The notes: generated by a model not told the origin, from the sequence alone. Shown: positions 1-10,109, counted from the first letter of the stretch. The stretch: 64,000 bases of DNA from Arion vulgaris (GCA_020796225.1 CM036758.1:28965099-29029098); one strand, 5' to 3'. Translations and numbers: made by a program.

Positions 1-63
1 ATCCAACAGGCAGTTTTCGAGAAAATCAATGTCAACCGTGCTCACGAATTAATGGACAGACTA
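1..63 (+). mobile_element. Terminal-repeat fragment of a Sailor-like Tc1/mariner transposon
   Basis: These bases match, with few changes, the right terminal repeat of the complete transposon at 52280-54453 and end at the same point (GGACAGACTA followed by TA). A second copy of the family therefore enters from the left edge of the window, with its right end at 63. Only this terminus is visible. Confidence 0.85.
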
Positions 64-74
64 TAGTTGATTTC

Positions 75-290
75 TTCACTAGATTAGGCTCAGCATCTTT
101 GCTTAACAATTTAGGGATGGAGATTGAGAATTTTAGTGCCACTGAGTCTGGTTCCCAGTGATCACAAAGTAATTCTTCTGGTATGGAGTTATAATTTAGT
201 AGTTCCAAGTATGACTTTCCTATTTCTTTTGCTTTGTATTTTAGACTTGTACGCTTTAGTCTGTTTTTTATTCTAGCCACCATTTTTTCA
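75..290 (-). repeat. Dispersed repeat with open frame, paralogue at 41225-41410
   Basis: The minus strand encodes about 83 residues including NRLKRTS, KSYLELLN and EELL. The same peptide signature (NRLKRTS, KSYLELLN, EELLFDSW) occurs on the minus strand at 41225-41410, next to LINE reverse-transcriptase sequence. It is probably part of a LINE. I do not recognise the domain. Confidence 0.45.
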
Positions 291-299
291 TGTAGTGGA

Positions 300-1830
300 T
301 GGTGACGTTAAGGGATGTAATCTATGTATTTTTTGGTAGTGGCCACCTGGTAAATATAGTAATTATTTTCTCTTTGATTTTTGAAAATGTGGTAACTTTT
401 CTTCAGGTCGAGAAAATTTTATTTAGGAGTGGACGCGTGGTGGTCACTACCTGAATGTAAAAAAAGGCGGATAAGGCATCAAAATGTGTTTTAATTATTT
501 TTTAAACGAATATTGATCTTTAGTTGATATAATTTGGGTATCAGAAGTATTTTTTTTACAAAGTTTGGTGAATTTTGGAGGCCATGTATAGGTCGACTCG
601 TTTAAGCTGCACAAATGTTGGTAATTATACAGTAGATGTGTGGGTCAGGACTGAGTAGATTGTTTGTTTAGTGTGGCACATAAAGAGAATGTGTTGTGCA
701 GCAATGACAAATTTGTTTTAGCCTAAAAAGACAACGTTGGCTGACACGTGGGAATAGGTATGTAGGCCCCCTTTTACTTCAATTGTCTATCTGGTACCCA
801 GCTGAAGAAGGGTTGACCTGAAGGAAAACAATTCCTAGTGTAAATCGCATTCCAATCTGGGTTGTAAAGATAGTTATCAAAAATCCTTAGGAAACAATCT
901 TACAATATGTGCAGACGTTCTCTTGATATCTTTGCAGGGCTTCCATGGGACCCAATCGTTTCACGAGAAACAGCTAGGACATCCTTGAGAAATAATATCA
1001 ACCATGCTTAACATATATAAATTTATCGTTTAGTAACTTTTGTCTTTAATTTCATATTCATAATGTGTATTGTCTTTCACTAATTTCTTTACATAGTTAT
1101 CGCTAACGACCCACTGTACACCGTGACCCATTGTGCTCCGGTCTCTCCCACTAGACCAAGAAAACAGAGCACCTGTAATTTTAGAAACAGGTCAAGAACT
1201 TACACGGACTCGGACTCGTAGAATTGTGTACAACTGCAATAAAGTTTACAGTATTCTATCAAACATATTTCAAATTAACCAACATCAACGAGAATCTCAC
1301 ATTTCGCCAACTGACCTGAACGACCGAACGTTGAACTAAATTTAACATCATGTGAGCTTTTGATCAAATATTTTGTTTTAGAAAACAAAATTAGGCATTA
1401 TAACTTATTTTGTTAGCTAATTTGGCATAAGCTTAGCTGTTTAAAATGGTTTTCAGCAAAGGAAAAAATTACATGATTTTTCCTCTGTTTTCTTGTCAAC
1501 TGCTGTTTGTCACCAGCGATATAGAAAATAACAAGAATTGCAGCTTTCAAATTGCTAACAACAGTTTCACGCAACAACAATTTCACGCAACTAAATTCTT
1601 AGCCAACTAATCAAATTATTGCAAATTGTCATGTCAATATGTTTAGCTCAAACCTTAGTCATATATATCTTACTTGTATGAATGTACGGACGGAGTGTGC
1701 TTGATTAGGTGTTAGACCAGTATTTTTCATTGACCATCGGCACACGATTGCTGATGCGGTCAACATCACACCGACCGTTTTTATTTCCTAGGGGTTTTCT
1801 GCTACACAATTGAGTCTGAGTCAATCTCAG
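300..1830. other. Intronic stretch with nothing recognised
   Basis: AT-rich sequence in the last visible intron of the M13 peptidase gene. Short open frames here have no family resemblance that I can see. No tandem or inverted structure stands out. Confidence 0.5.
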
Positions 1831-2131
1831 AGCCGTTAACGTCGAATTCTACTCTCATTGAGGAATTGAACCAGAACCACGCGCTTAAGAAGCGAGTGGG
1901 CTAACAAACTCAGCTCTCGTAATAATAGCCGTCGTCCTCGGCAGCTAACTAACTCAGCTCTCGTGCAATGCGGTATGCATACACTAATGTGTATATGAGA
2001 GTAGACAGACTGCAATGTGCACATGCATGTATCTATAATGTGCACATGAGGGCAGACATCATAACACAACAATACAGACATTGCATTCATATATAAAATT
2101 GTCATCAGAGATGTTGTAACAAGTTCACCAC

Positions 2132-2230
2132 CTTTTTGTAGGCTTCATCTTTGGTGGCTTGTCCCATCCACGTGCTCTCCTGTATCATGAGTTTGAATTG
2201 TTGCTGCAGGTTGTCAATCATCTCGTTCAT
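2132..2230 (-). CDS. M13 metallopeptidase, exon with the TWM...TK segment
   Basis: This exon reads MNEMIDNLQQQFKLMIQEST then WMGQATKDEAYKK. In M13 peptidases (neprilysin, ECE) this is the helix before the catalytic domain, with the family pattern F...L...TWMD..TK..A..K. The acceptor is a good TTATCAG at 2231-2237. The donor is placed at AAAAAG/GTGGTG, which is weak, and reading on gives a stop within 12 residues. It is the most 3' exon visible. The exons for the HExxH and ExxxD zinc site must lie to the left of the window. The frame does not join directly to the candidate exon at 14694, so at least one exon is missing between them. The 33-codon length suits a family exon. Confidence 0.75.
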
Positions 2231-2406
2231 CTGATAATGAGACAGAAACATAGAACATGTTTTCACATGTAATACAAACACACGTTTTTCATCATCATAA
2301 ACAACTGCTAACAACTGCTGTCGTAAAATTGAGAACATTAGATTTAGAAAATTGGGACATTATGTGTAGATAAGAGAGACAGAAAAACAAGTGGGGCACA
2401 CACACT

Positions 2407-2446
2407 CACTCTCTCTCTCTTTATATATATATATATATATATATGT
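2407..2446. repeat. CT then TA microsatellite
   Basis: A run of CT dinucleotides followed by about ten TA dinucleotides and a T-run. Confidence 0.9.
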
Positions 2447-2469
2447 TTTTTTTTTATGTGTGTGTCTCC

Positions 2470-3030
2470 TACCGTTATTAGTTACATTTGGGCTGCAAGT
2501 AATTTATCAATACCGCTCTGTCCTGGGGAACTCGCCCAATCTCTTCCATAGAACTGAGTCTAATATTCTTGCCTCTTTCAGCAAAGTTCGTTTCAGGCTT
2601 TCCCTTGGACGTTATTTCTTGAACCCTTTGCCTCTAACGTCAACGCCTGCTTTTGTATTCTTTGATTATTTCTTCTCCTTATGTTTCCAACATATCTCCA
2701 TCTTCTCCTTCTTATAACAATTGTTACTAGTGGTTGACCAGACATTTCTCTGATTTCATCACTTCTCTTGAATTTGTCCCATTTTATGTTGTTTTTCGCA
2801 AACTTCTATTTTCAAATGCATTTAGCTTATTTTCTATATCTAGTAATTTTTCAACTCTCGCTGCCCAATGTTAGGACTGATACAACATTGGAATTGAAAA
2901 TTCTTAATTTAGTTTTGAAACTATATAATTTACAGTTCCATATTTTATGTAGACTTTCTATAAGTCTTCAATATATTTGTATTTTCATAGTTTCTCTGCA
3001 GTCCAACTTTGATGCTATAGATGACAAGAG
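2470..3030 (-). mobile_element. LINE 3' fragment (C-terminal end), minus strand
   Basis: The reverse complement resembles the C-terminal end of a non-LTR reverse-transcriptase protein, with RRWRYVG-like and basic RKRGRHKK-like segments broken by frameshifts. The best comparison is the better-preserved paralogue at 25334-26330, which it matches over most of its length including the 3' ACTTGCAGGCC-type end. It is dead and 5' truncated. Confidence 0.65.
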
Positions 3031-3196
3031 GAAAAGTATATGTAGACACGGGGACATTAGGTATAAACAAAGATGAGTTTGGATACAGACATTAGAAATA
3101 TTGATGTCGATTGGCAGATCTGGACAAGTAGGACTTTATATATAGACAAGAGATACTAGACTAAAAGAAAGGGACATTAGCAATGACGACAGGGGA

Positions 3197-3280
<84 letters not shown>

Positions 3281-3340
3281 CATATACCTATACAAGATGC
3301 ATTATATATAGACATGAAGGTTTATAGACAAGAGGGACAC
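3030..3340. repeat. GGGACATTAG-like short repeats and long TA microsatellite
   Basis: Several dispersed copies of a GGGACATTAG / AGACAAGAG motif surround a TA tract at 3201-3276. No coding sequence was seen. Confidence 0.6.
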
Positions 3341-3341
3341 T

Positions 3342-4148
3342 AGATATAATGAGGGGTCAAAGGCGCATGGAGACAACGCCGAGCCAGGATTAGTGGATAT
3401 GGCACTAATCTAGACCCTGCCCTTACCTTCTCTTGGTGACCCTGGAAATAGACAGTGGTTCCGGTCTGGCTAAGAGGGCAGGGATCGAGGGTGAGCTACT
3501 GATAGTGATAGCAGTGCAAGAACGGAAAAGAAATGCAGGTACAAAAATTACGAACAAAATGCACGCATCTCCTGGCCGATGTCTGTAGAAACGAAGCCCA
3601 AGTTTTGCACAAAAGTAAGAAAACAGCTGAGTACGAGACGATAGCGAACGTAAGAAAACTCCCCCGGAGTAAATGACCCAACCAGGTTGCCGCCTGCTGG
3701 ACAAGAGACCATAAGCACGAAAATAAACATGAAGGGATGAGAGGTGCATCCCAAAAGCAGAGACGTAGACCCACGTGGGGCGAAACTCGGAGCCCGTATA
3801 GCTCTAGCTCTTTCTCTCTCGTCCCCCTAGAGCCCGATATGCCGGACCCCGCGTTGAGTTGCACGTGGGCCTACATAGAGCAAAACTCGTTGATCTTAGG
3901 ATGGGGCCCGAATTGGGCTCTGTGTCCGGACAAACTAGAGGCATTGTGGAGGTATAAACGGTGAGAAAAACAGAAACAGCTGGTTGAAATCGAACACACC
4001 ATCGATGGATAGGCACCTGAGCTTCAATTGGTAATGAAGGTTTTGTGCACGTACACACGTTCTTGGTGTTTGGCTATTTATATACCACATTAAAATGATA
4101 ACAACGACCGAAGAGAACGAACGAGAGAAGAAGAAGAAGATATAATGA
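3342..4148 (+). mobile_element. Retroposon unit 0: LINE 5'-UTR-derived, non-rDNA type
   Basis: The element proper is 3353-4137. It is flanked by an 11-bp direct repeat AGATATAATGA at 3342-3352 and 4138-4148, and ends in (GAA)n. It begins GGGGTCAAAGGCGCATGG, the same 5' end as the units ending at 5653 and 20922, so this is a real family terminus and not a truncation. Inside, it matches the 5' UTR of the LINE at 54456-55575 (CCCCCGGAGTAAATGACC near 3660, and the GAGCTTCAATTGG region near 4020). It then switches to a 3' tail shared with the SINE-like repeats at 17820 and 32020. It has no long open frame. It behaves as a non-autonomous element mobilised by target-primed reverse transcription. Confidence 0.8.
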
Positions 4149-4265
4149 AAAGAGACATTGCGACAATGTGGACAGTGTCAGAAAGATTGCTAAAGAAATT
4201 TCGAGAAGACACGTGCAACGCTATATTTCACAATGAATTTTTGTAGTTAAGTGATCTGTTTAACA
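4149..4265. other. Spacer between unit 0 and the hAT element
   Basis: About 120 bp of unremarkable AT-rich sequence. Confidence 0.4.
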
Positions 4266-4373
4266 ATTGTAATCAGTGGCGGCTTGTGGTCATTTTTTTG
4301 TGGGGCCGGAAAGAATTTGGGTTTTGGAGTATTTACTATTTCTTGTCTATTCCGGAAGTTATTACTTTCCCTT

Positions 4374-5653
4374 CTCTCTCTCTCTCTCTCACGCACTCTC
4401 TCTTTCTCTCTTTATTTCTCTCTCTCTCGAGCGCGCGATCACCGCTTAGACTGATGTACCAGATTTCCCATAAATTCTGCTTTCATGTGTAAATCTGATT
4501 CATACAGCCTTAGCATGGGTGTATTTCATCACATCTTTAGCGCCATTTGGAGCTCTGGTGTTTATCCTTCGGCGATGTGTCCGGTTTTAGCCAGCGTTTA
4601 CTGGGTTCGCTCTCCGTCGCCTCGGGCTGTCCACAGCTGACCTGCAAGGCAGCAGGTTGCTATTTTCTTTTAAGGTAGCTACCCTTTAACAACCTTCACT
4701 CCCGGGTTGTTGAGCGTCATCTGCCCAGTTTACGTCTTTTGTTACGATCTGCTTGGTTTGCCTGCCGTCCAGTTTGTGTTAGGTTTGCTCCACTAGCATT
4801 TGATTGTCCCCAATCAACTGCAAGGGCGCGAGAAACGCGGTTATTGCTCTCTGGATGGAGATCCCATCTTCGAGGCTCACCACCTCGCGTTTCTTTTTGG
4901 TGCCCATTCGCCCATTTCTTCTTGTGCCCTCGCACTGCGACTGAGCCCGTCCCTTTTTTCCCGTCACTTGTGCTCACATTGTTCTATTGGGCGATACGTT
5001 AGCCATTTCTATCTCACTGTGCACAGTTTATCACCATTCGGTAGGAACATTTTGCACTGGATTCAAACCTCTACTGGCTTTCCAGTTTTCTGCACAATTA
5101 AGGCGTCCGCTACGTTTGCCACGCCTTTTGGACGCTCTATCATTAGCACCGTGCATGTCTGTCTCCACCATTGAACTCCCCTGCGTATCGTCCGAACGCG
5201 TGTTTGCTTTACTTTGGTGCCTGCTCATTGTGTGTATCTGTTTTCTCACCGTGCTCACATTTACTATGCCTCGATAGTGTCATGAGACGCAACTCAATTC
5301 GAGCTCCCACCTCGTGGCTCTGAGTTTCGCCCCATATGGGCCCAGTCTCTTCTCTGGATGCACCCTTCATACCTTTATGTTTATATGTTCAGCTTTTCCA
5401 TCGGCCGGGAAGAGATGTGCATTACTAGTCACTCTGGGATTCTGCTCGTCTGTGTTTCGAGCGAATCTCATCCAATGTAACTACGTCTGCATCACTACTT
5501 ATACCAGAGTAGCTCTCCCTCGATCCCTACCCGCTTAGTCAGACAGGAACCGCTGTCTGTTTCTAGGGTCACCACATGGAAGTGGGGTAGGATCTTGGTT
5601 AGTGCCAGCTCACTAATCCTGGCGCGACGTTGTTCCTATGCGCCTTAGACCCC
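4374..5653 (-). mobile_element. Retroposon unit 1: internally deleted LINE (5' UTR joined to 3' end)
   Basis: Minus orientation. The 5' end at 5653 reads GGGGTCTAAGGCGCATAGG. The body matches the LINE 5' UTR at about 54600-55575 in reverse (for example the GGCAGGCAAACCAAGCAG region). The homology runs through CCCATGCTAAGGCTG, then passes directly into the LINE 3' terminus (ACATCAGTCTAAGCGGTGATCGC) and a GA-rich tail at 4374-4440. All three LINE enzymatic domains are missing, so this is a short internally deleted element. A decayed duplication (ATTACTTTCCC before, ATTACCCC after) is consistent with insertion into the hAT element. It is the key link showing that these units and the LINE at 52178-59515 are one family. 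Confidence 0.75.
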
Positions 5654-5741
5654 ATTACCCCTAGGGAAAGCTCACCCTAGTAAATCAAAAGCTGGCTGAA
5701 ACCGGATGGGCGGGCCTAGTCACAATGATCGCTTAATCATC

Positions 5742-6268
5742 TGGGTTGTGCATCTGCAAACTGTGCCTCCCCGTTTTGAAAATAACCGGACGGGCGAGCC
5801 AGTCAGCGAACGCGGTTCCCTAGTGTCGATAACCAATTGCGTGCATAGTCTCTAACGGCTGCGCGTGCCTCCTCGCTTTTTCACGCGAACGAGGCTCCCA
5901 GCGAATAAGGGACAAGGTAGCGTTTGCTATTAAGACTCGCTCGCTCGCGCGCGGTCTTATTGGTGGTGTGTGTGTCCGTATATCGGAGTTTCTCGGTCGC
6001 GATGTGATGCAGTCAGTCTAAAATTTTAAACGCTCGACGGTGGTCTCGTTAAAAGACCCGGCTCTCGCAACGAGCTTGTGGGTCCGCAGGTAGTAACTTG
6101 GTGTCGTTCTTTGCTTGGCGAGGCGCAATTCTTGCCGGCAAAACTGTGGGAAGCGAGCGCTCGGTCGTTTCGCTTAATTTGCAATTTCACCGGGGACGTC
6201 AGGATCCGCTCTGCACAGAGCGCTGTCTCCCTACCCTGAGCATTGTCGGTCAGTCTGTCCATGACAGC
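5742..6268 (+). other. Probable rDNA spacer / 5' external transcribed spacer captured in a retroposon
   Basis: This GC-richer block lies directly upstream of the 18S start, where the 5'ETS sits in a ribosomal gene. It is repeated in reverse at about 9567-10092 with high similarity, and in part at 52178-52277 plus 54456-54550. Its identity as ETS or promoter is inferred from adjacency to 18S. Spacer DNA evolves too fast for me to recognise by motif. Whether it includes the RNA polymerase I start site is unknown. Confidence 0.5.
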
Positions 6269-6384
6269 TATCTGGTTGATCCTGCCAGTAGTCATATGCT
6301 TGTCTCAAAGATTATGCCATGCATGTCTAAGTTCACACTGTCTCACGGTGAAACCGCAAATGGCTCATTAAATCAGTCGAGGTT
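6269..6384 (+). rRNA. 18S rRNA 5' fragment, about nt 1-116 (not functional)
   Basis: It starts TATCTGGTTGATCCTGCCAG, the near-universal eukaryotic 18S 5' end (one change from TACCTGG), and continues through ATGCATGTCTAAG and AATGGCTCATTAAATCAGTC to GAGGTT. It stops there and passes into non-ribosomal sequence. It is a captured fragment, not a gene. Substitutions such as GATTATGCC for the usual GATTAAGCC fit relaxed constraint. Confidence 0.93.
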
Positions 6385-7771
6385 AATTAGGATGAGCATG
6401 AGTGTACATGACAGGGTTGTGGGCGCTGCAAACTGCTACCTCCACCGTTGACCTGAAACAGACTCGGTTCGATCTGGCAAGAGGCAGGATCGGAGAAACT
6501 TGGTAGTGGTCAGTGCGATAACCAATTGCAATTACGGAAATACAATGAAGATACATACAAACAAAATGCACAAATCTCCTGACTGATGTCCAACAAGATA
6601 TTGCCCAAGTCCCTGAACGCAAAGAAACAGCAACGAAACGTCTCTGACATGGATGAGAGGTGCATCCAGTGACCAAACGTATGCCCACGTAGGGCGAAGC
6701 TCGAAGCCTGAGGAGGGCAAACATTGCCAGCCCGTCGGCAAGAATAAATAAGACAGGACCGTAACGAATAAAAGTCTACCCTCGTGTTGGTGCGAGAAAA
6801 GATTGCAGCTGACCCCGCATCGGTAGCCTGGTGCAGATACATGTACTGGGCAAGGTTTGCCGAGCGCAAAAGAACAAGTTGCGTTTAGTGCATAACGAAA
6901 CTACCCGTCCTGGGAAAACCGTGCAAGGTACTGTGCGATTAAAAATTAACATCCCCGGAAGAACTGAGGTTGGTGATGCCTAACGGAACTGTCAGCCTTG
7001 GGGCAACCGGGCAAGGTTCGATTGCAGTCGTAACTAACATCCCCGGAATAACTGGGGCGGGTGATGGCGGCGAGCGCAAAATCCCAGTTACGCTGATAGT
7101 GCCGACTGAAACGACCCTCTACATTGTTTGTACTCGGCCCCATGCCAGTGCTTTCGAGGTTAATTGCAAATTGCCACGTACCAATCGCATCTAGAAAAGG
7201 CTGAGAATGTTCCTTCTCGGATCAAACTCAAAAATGTACGGTAAAGCAAGGCCGACAATGCACGGATCAGACAGAAAGTTCGGGTCTGAACATTGGCGAA
7301 GGCCGATACTTTACACGGTGTTTTATACGAGTAAGACGCCGTCCGAGGATAAGCTTACAAGCCCCGAGAAATATTTCTCAGTCAGAACGGGCATAAACAG
7401 CGTAACTCACTGTCCCGGCGTAGATCACAAAGCCCAAAAATACGGCAAAGCTGATCGAACCCTAGGGAAAGCTCACCCTAGTAAATCAAAAGCTGGCTGA
7501 AATCGAACACCCCACCGAAGGATAAGCAACTGAGCTCAAATAGTGCTGAAGACTGGTGCACGTACATCACGTTCTGATGTTTGGCTGTTTATAAATCACA
7601 ATGAGAATGATTAAAACAGGCCTAGAACGATCGAAGAGGAGAGAGGATCGCTTAATCGACCCAACGTAGATCACTCTGTTCTTGTCAAAGGACCAATTAT
7701 ATATCACAAAAGGAATGATAAAATTGGCCGCGAAGAACGTTCGACAAGAAGAAGACGACCCCATTACCCCT

Positions 7772-8101
7772 TTTAGAGAAAAACAAACACTTCTGTTCTC
7801 TAACAGCTTGATATTAAAGAGAGTTGGCTATTAAATAATATAAAATCAAATGCAATTAAATATTTAACTAGATAAACTAGATCAACTGACGTCAGTCGAC
7901 AGGTCATAGTTCACGGATAGCGGACATACAGGGGAACCAAGCTCAAATTTCACGAATGTGGTAGTATTTATTGTTGTAGACAAGATGTTTTAAATGCAAA
8001 GGACAATTCATAAACTAATCTTATTATAATAATTATATACTTAATATTTAGTATTATTATTTTCTATAATTTTATACAATTTTAAATAAAATTGGGGATT
8101 C
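7772..8101. mobile_element. Middle block of the hAT element
   Basis: Sequence between the two retroposon insertions. AACAGCTTGATATTAAAGAG and GTTGGCTATTAAA match the second hAT copy near 23860. There is no open frame of note. It ends at the 13-bp repeat duplicated by the next insertion. Confidence 0.7.
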
Positions 8102-10109
8102 TCTCTCTCTCTTTCGTTCATTCTTCACGCCCAATGTGATGATTCTTATTGTAATGTATAATTGATCCACTGGCAAGAACGGAGTCATCTACGTCGGGAC
8201 GATTGCACGCCCATGGTGACTAGGCCCGCCCGTCCGTTTTCAGCCAGCTTTTGATTTACTAGGGTGAGCTTTTCCTAGGGTACGATTCTTTCTGCCGACT
8301 ATGTTGGCCCGGATCTACGCCTTTTCGATCAGCTTTGCCGTATATTTGGGCTTTGTGACCTACGCCAGGACAGTGAGTTACGCTGTTTTACCCGTTCTGA
8401 CTGAGAAATATTTCTCGGGGCTTGTCAGATTGTCTTCGGACGGTGTCTTACTCGTATAAAACACCGTGTAAAGTATCGGCCTTCGCCAATGTTCGGACCC
8501 GGACTTCCCGTCTGATCCGTACATTGTCGGCCTTGCTTTAACGTACATTTTTTAGTTTGATCCGGAGAAGGAACATTCTCAGCTTTTTCTAGACGCGCGT
8601 TCGTACGTTGCAATTTGCAATTAACCTCGAAAGGCACCGGCATAGGGCCGAGTACAAACAATGTAGAGGGTCGTTTAAGTCTGCGCTATCAACGCAACTG
8701 AGGATTTTACGCTCGCCACCATCACCCGCCCCAGTTATTCCGGGGATGTTAGTTACGACTGCAATCGCACCTTGCCCGGTTGCCCCGATGCTGGCAGTTC
8801 CGTTAGGTATCACCAACCTCAGTTCTTCCGGGGATTTTAAATTTTTTATCGCACAGTACCTTGCACGGTTTTCCCAGGGTGGGTAGTTTCGTTATGCACT
8901 AAAACGCAACTTATTCTTTTGCGCTCGGCAAACCTTGCCCAGTACATGTATCTGCACCAGGCTACCGATGCGGAGTCAGCTGCAATCTTCTCTCGTACCA
9001 ACACGAGGGTAGACTTTATTCGTTACAGGTCTGACTTATTTATTCTCGCCGACAGGCTGGCAATGCTTGCGCCCTCCTCAGGGCTTCGAGCTTCGCCCTA
9101 CTTGGACCCACGTTTCGTCACTGGATGCACCTCTCATCCTTTCACTAATGTCATAGACATTTCGCTGCTGTTTTTTTGCGTTCGTGAACTTGGGCACTAT
9201 TTTGTTGGACATCGGCCAGGAGATATGTGCATTTTGTTAGTATGGACCTGTATTACATTTCCGTACTTGCACTGCTACCACTACCAGTAGTTCTCCCTAT
9301 ATCCGCCCCCTTATCCATACCGGAACCAGAGTCTGTTTCTAGGGTCACCTCGTGGAGGTTGTGGGCAGGGTCTTGGTAAGCGTGCCCCCTCGTTAACCCT
9401 GGATCATGTTACCACCATGACCACATGAGCCTTGATCGTGTCATCTATTGAACCTCGACTGATTTAATGAGCCATTCGCGGTTTCACCGTGAGACAGTGT
9501 GAACTTAGACACGCATGGGTTAATCTTTGAGACAAGCATATGACTACTGGCAGGATCAACCAGATAGCTGTCATGGACGTGACTGGACCGACAATGCTCG
9601 GGGTAGGAGACAACGCTCTGTGCAGAGCGGATCCTGACGTCCCCGGTGAAATTGCCAAATTGAAGCGAAACGACCGAGCTCTCGCTTCCACCGTTTTGCC
9701 GGCAAGACTGCACCTCGCCAAGCAAAGAACGACACCATATTTCTACCTGCGAACCCACAAGCTCGTTGCGAGAGCCGGGCCTTTCAACGAGACCACCGTC
9801 GAGCGTTTACAATTTTAGACTGACTGTATCACATCGCGACCGAGAAACTTCGATATACGGACACACACACACCAATAAGACTGCCGCGCGAGCAGCGAGT
9901 CTTAATAGCGAACGCCACCTTGTCCCTTTTTCACTGGGAGCCTCGTTCGCGTGAAGAAGCGAAGAGGCATGCGCAGCCGTTGGAGACTATGCACGCAATT
10001 GGTTATCAACACTGGGGAACCGCGTTCGCTTACTGGCTCGCCTGTCCGGTTATTTTCAAAACGAGGAGGCACAGTTTGCAGACGCACAACCCATATAAAT
10101 TGGGGATTC
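8089..10109 (-). mobile_element. Retroposon unit 3: rDNA-LINE chimera with 13-bp TSD
   Basis: The element is 8102-10096 in minus orientation, between 13-bp direct repeats AAATTGGGGATTC at 8089-8101 and 10097-10109. From its 5' end (10096): probable rDNA spacer/ETS, 18S nt 1-126 (9566 down to 9441), then LINE 5' module sequence from about 9435 downward (AGGCTCATGTGG, then the GACCCTAGAAACAGACTC region). It continues through the 5'-UTR body to a tail with CATTGGGCGTGAAGAATG and a GA-rich run. It preserves the cleanest junction between 18S and the LINE 5' end. With unit 2 it forms an apparent palindrome of about 2-kb arms, but the separate duplications show two independent insertions. Confidence 0.8.
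9441..9566 (-). rRNA. 18S rRNA 5' fragment, about nt 1-126 (not functional)
   Basis: Reverse complement starts TATCTGGTTGATCCTGCCAG at 9566 and runs to GAGGTTCAATAGATGA at 9441, about ten bases further into 18S than the other copy. The bases after GAGGTTC approximate the usual 18S continuation. It then joins the retroposon 5' module. Confidence 0.92.

Larger units (their letters stand above)
5648..7771 (+). mobile_element. Retroposon unit 2: rDNA-LINE chimera with 15-bp TSD
   Basis: The element is about 5663-7756, bounded by the 15-bp direct repeat GACCCCATTACCCCT at 5648-5662 and 7757-7771. Contents in order: a short segment with CTCACCCTAGTAAATC, probable rDNA spacer/5'ETS from about 5742, the 5' end of 18S rRNA at 6269-6384, LINE 5' UTR-like sequence to about 7560, then a tandem SINE-like tail ending in GAAGAAGACG. 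The left duplication begins with GACCCC, which is the 5' edge of unit 1, so unit 2 landed at the boundary of unit 1 afterwards. Small open frames inside are not conserved between copies. Confidence 0.75.

Noticed and set aside
3423..4058. Overlapping open frames of 75-120 codons in retroposon unit 0
   Set aside because: They lie on both strands in GC-rich non-coding sequence and are not preserved in the other units.
4717..5538. Open frames in unit 1 and in the related block at 54669-55293
   Set aside because: Different frames and strands are open in each copy, so there is no conserved protein. This is LINE 5' UTR sequence.
6269..6384. Functional 18S rRNA gene
   Set aside because: Only the first ~116 nt are present and the sequence passes into LINE-like DNA. 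The rest of 18S, 5.8S and 28S are absent.
8608..9818. Protein genes in unit 3 such as the frames covering the 18S segment
   Set aside because: The frames run through ribosomal RNA and spacer sequence, so they are accidental.
5742..10092. Single foldback element or inverted segmental duplication
   Set aside because: Each arm has its own target duplication (15 bp and 13 bp), and the sequence between belongs to the hAT element, so two insertions explain it better.
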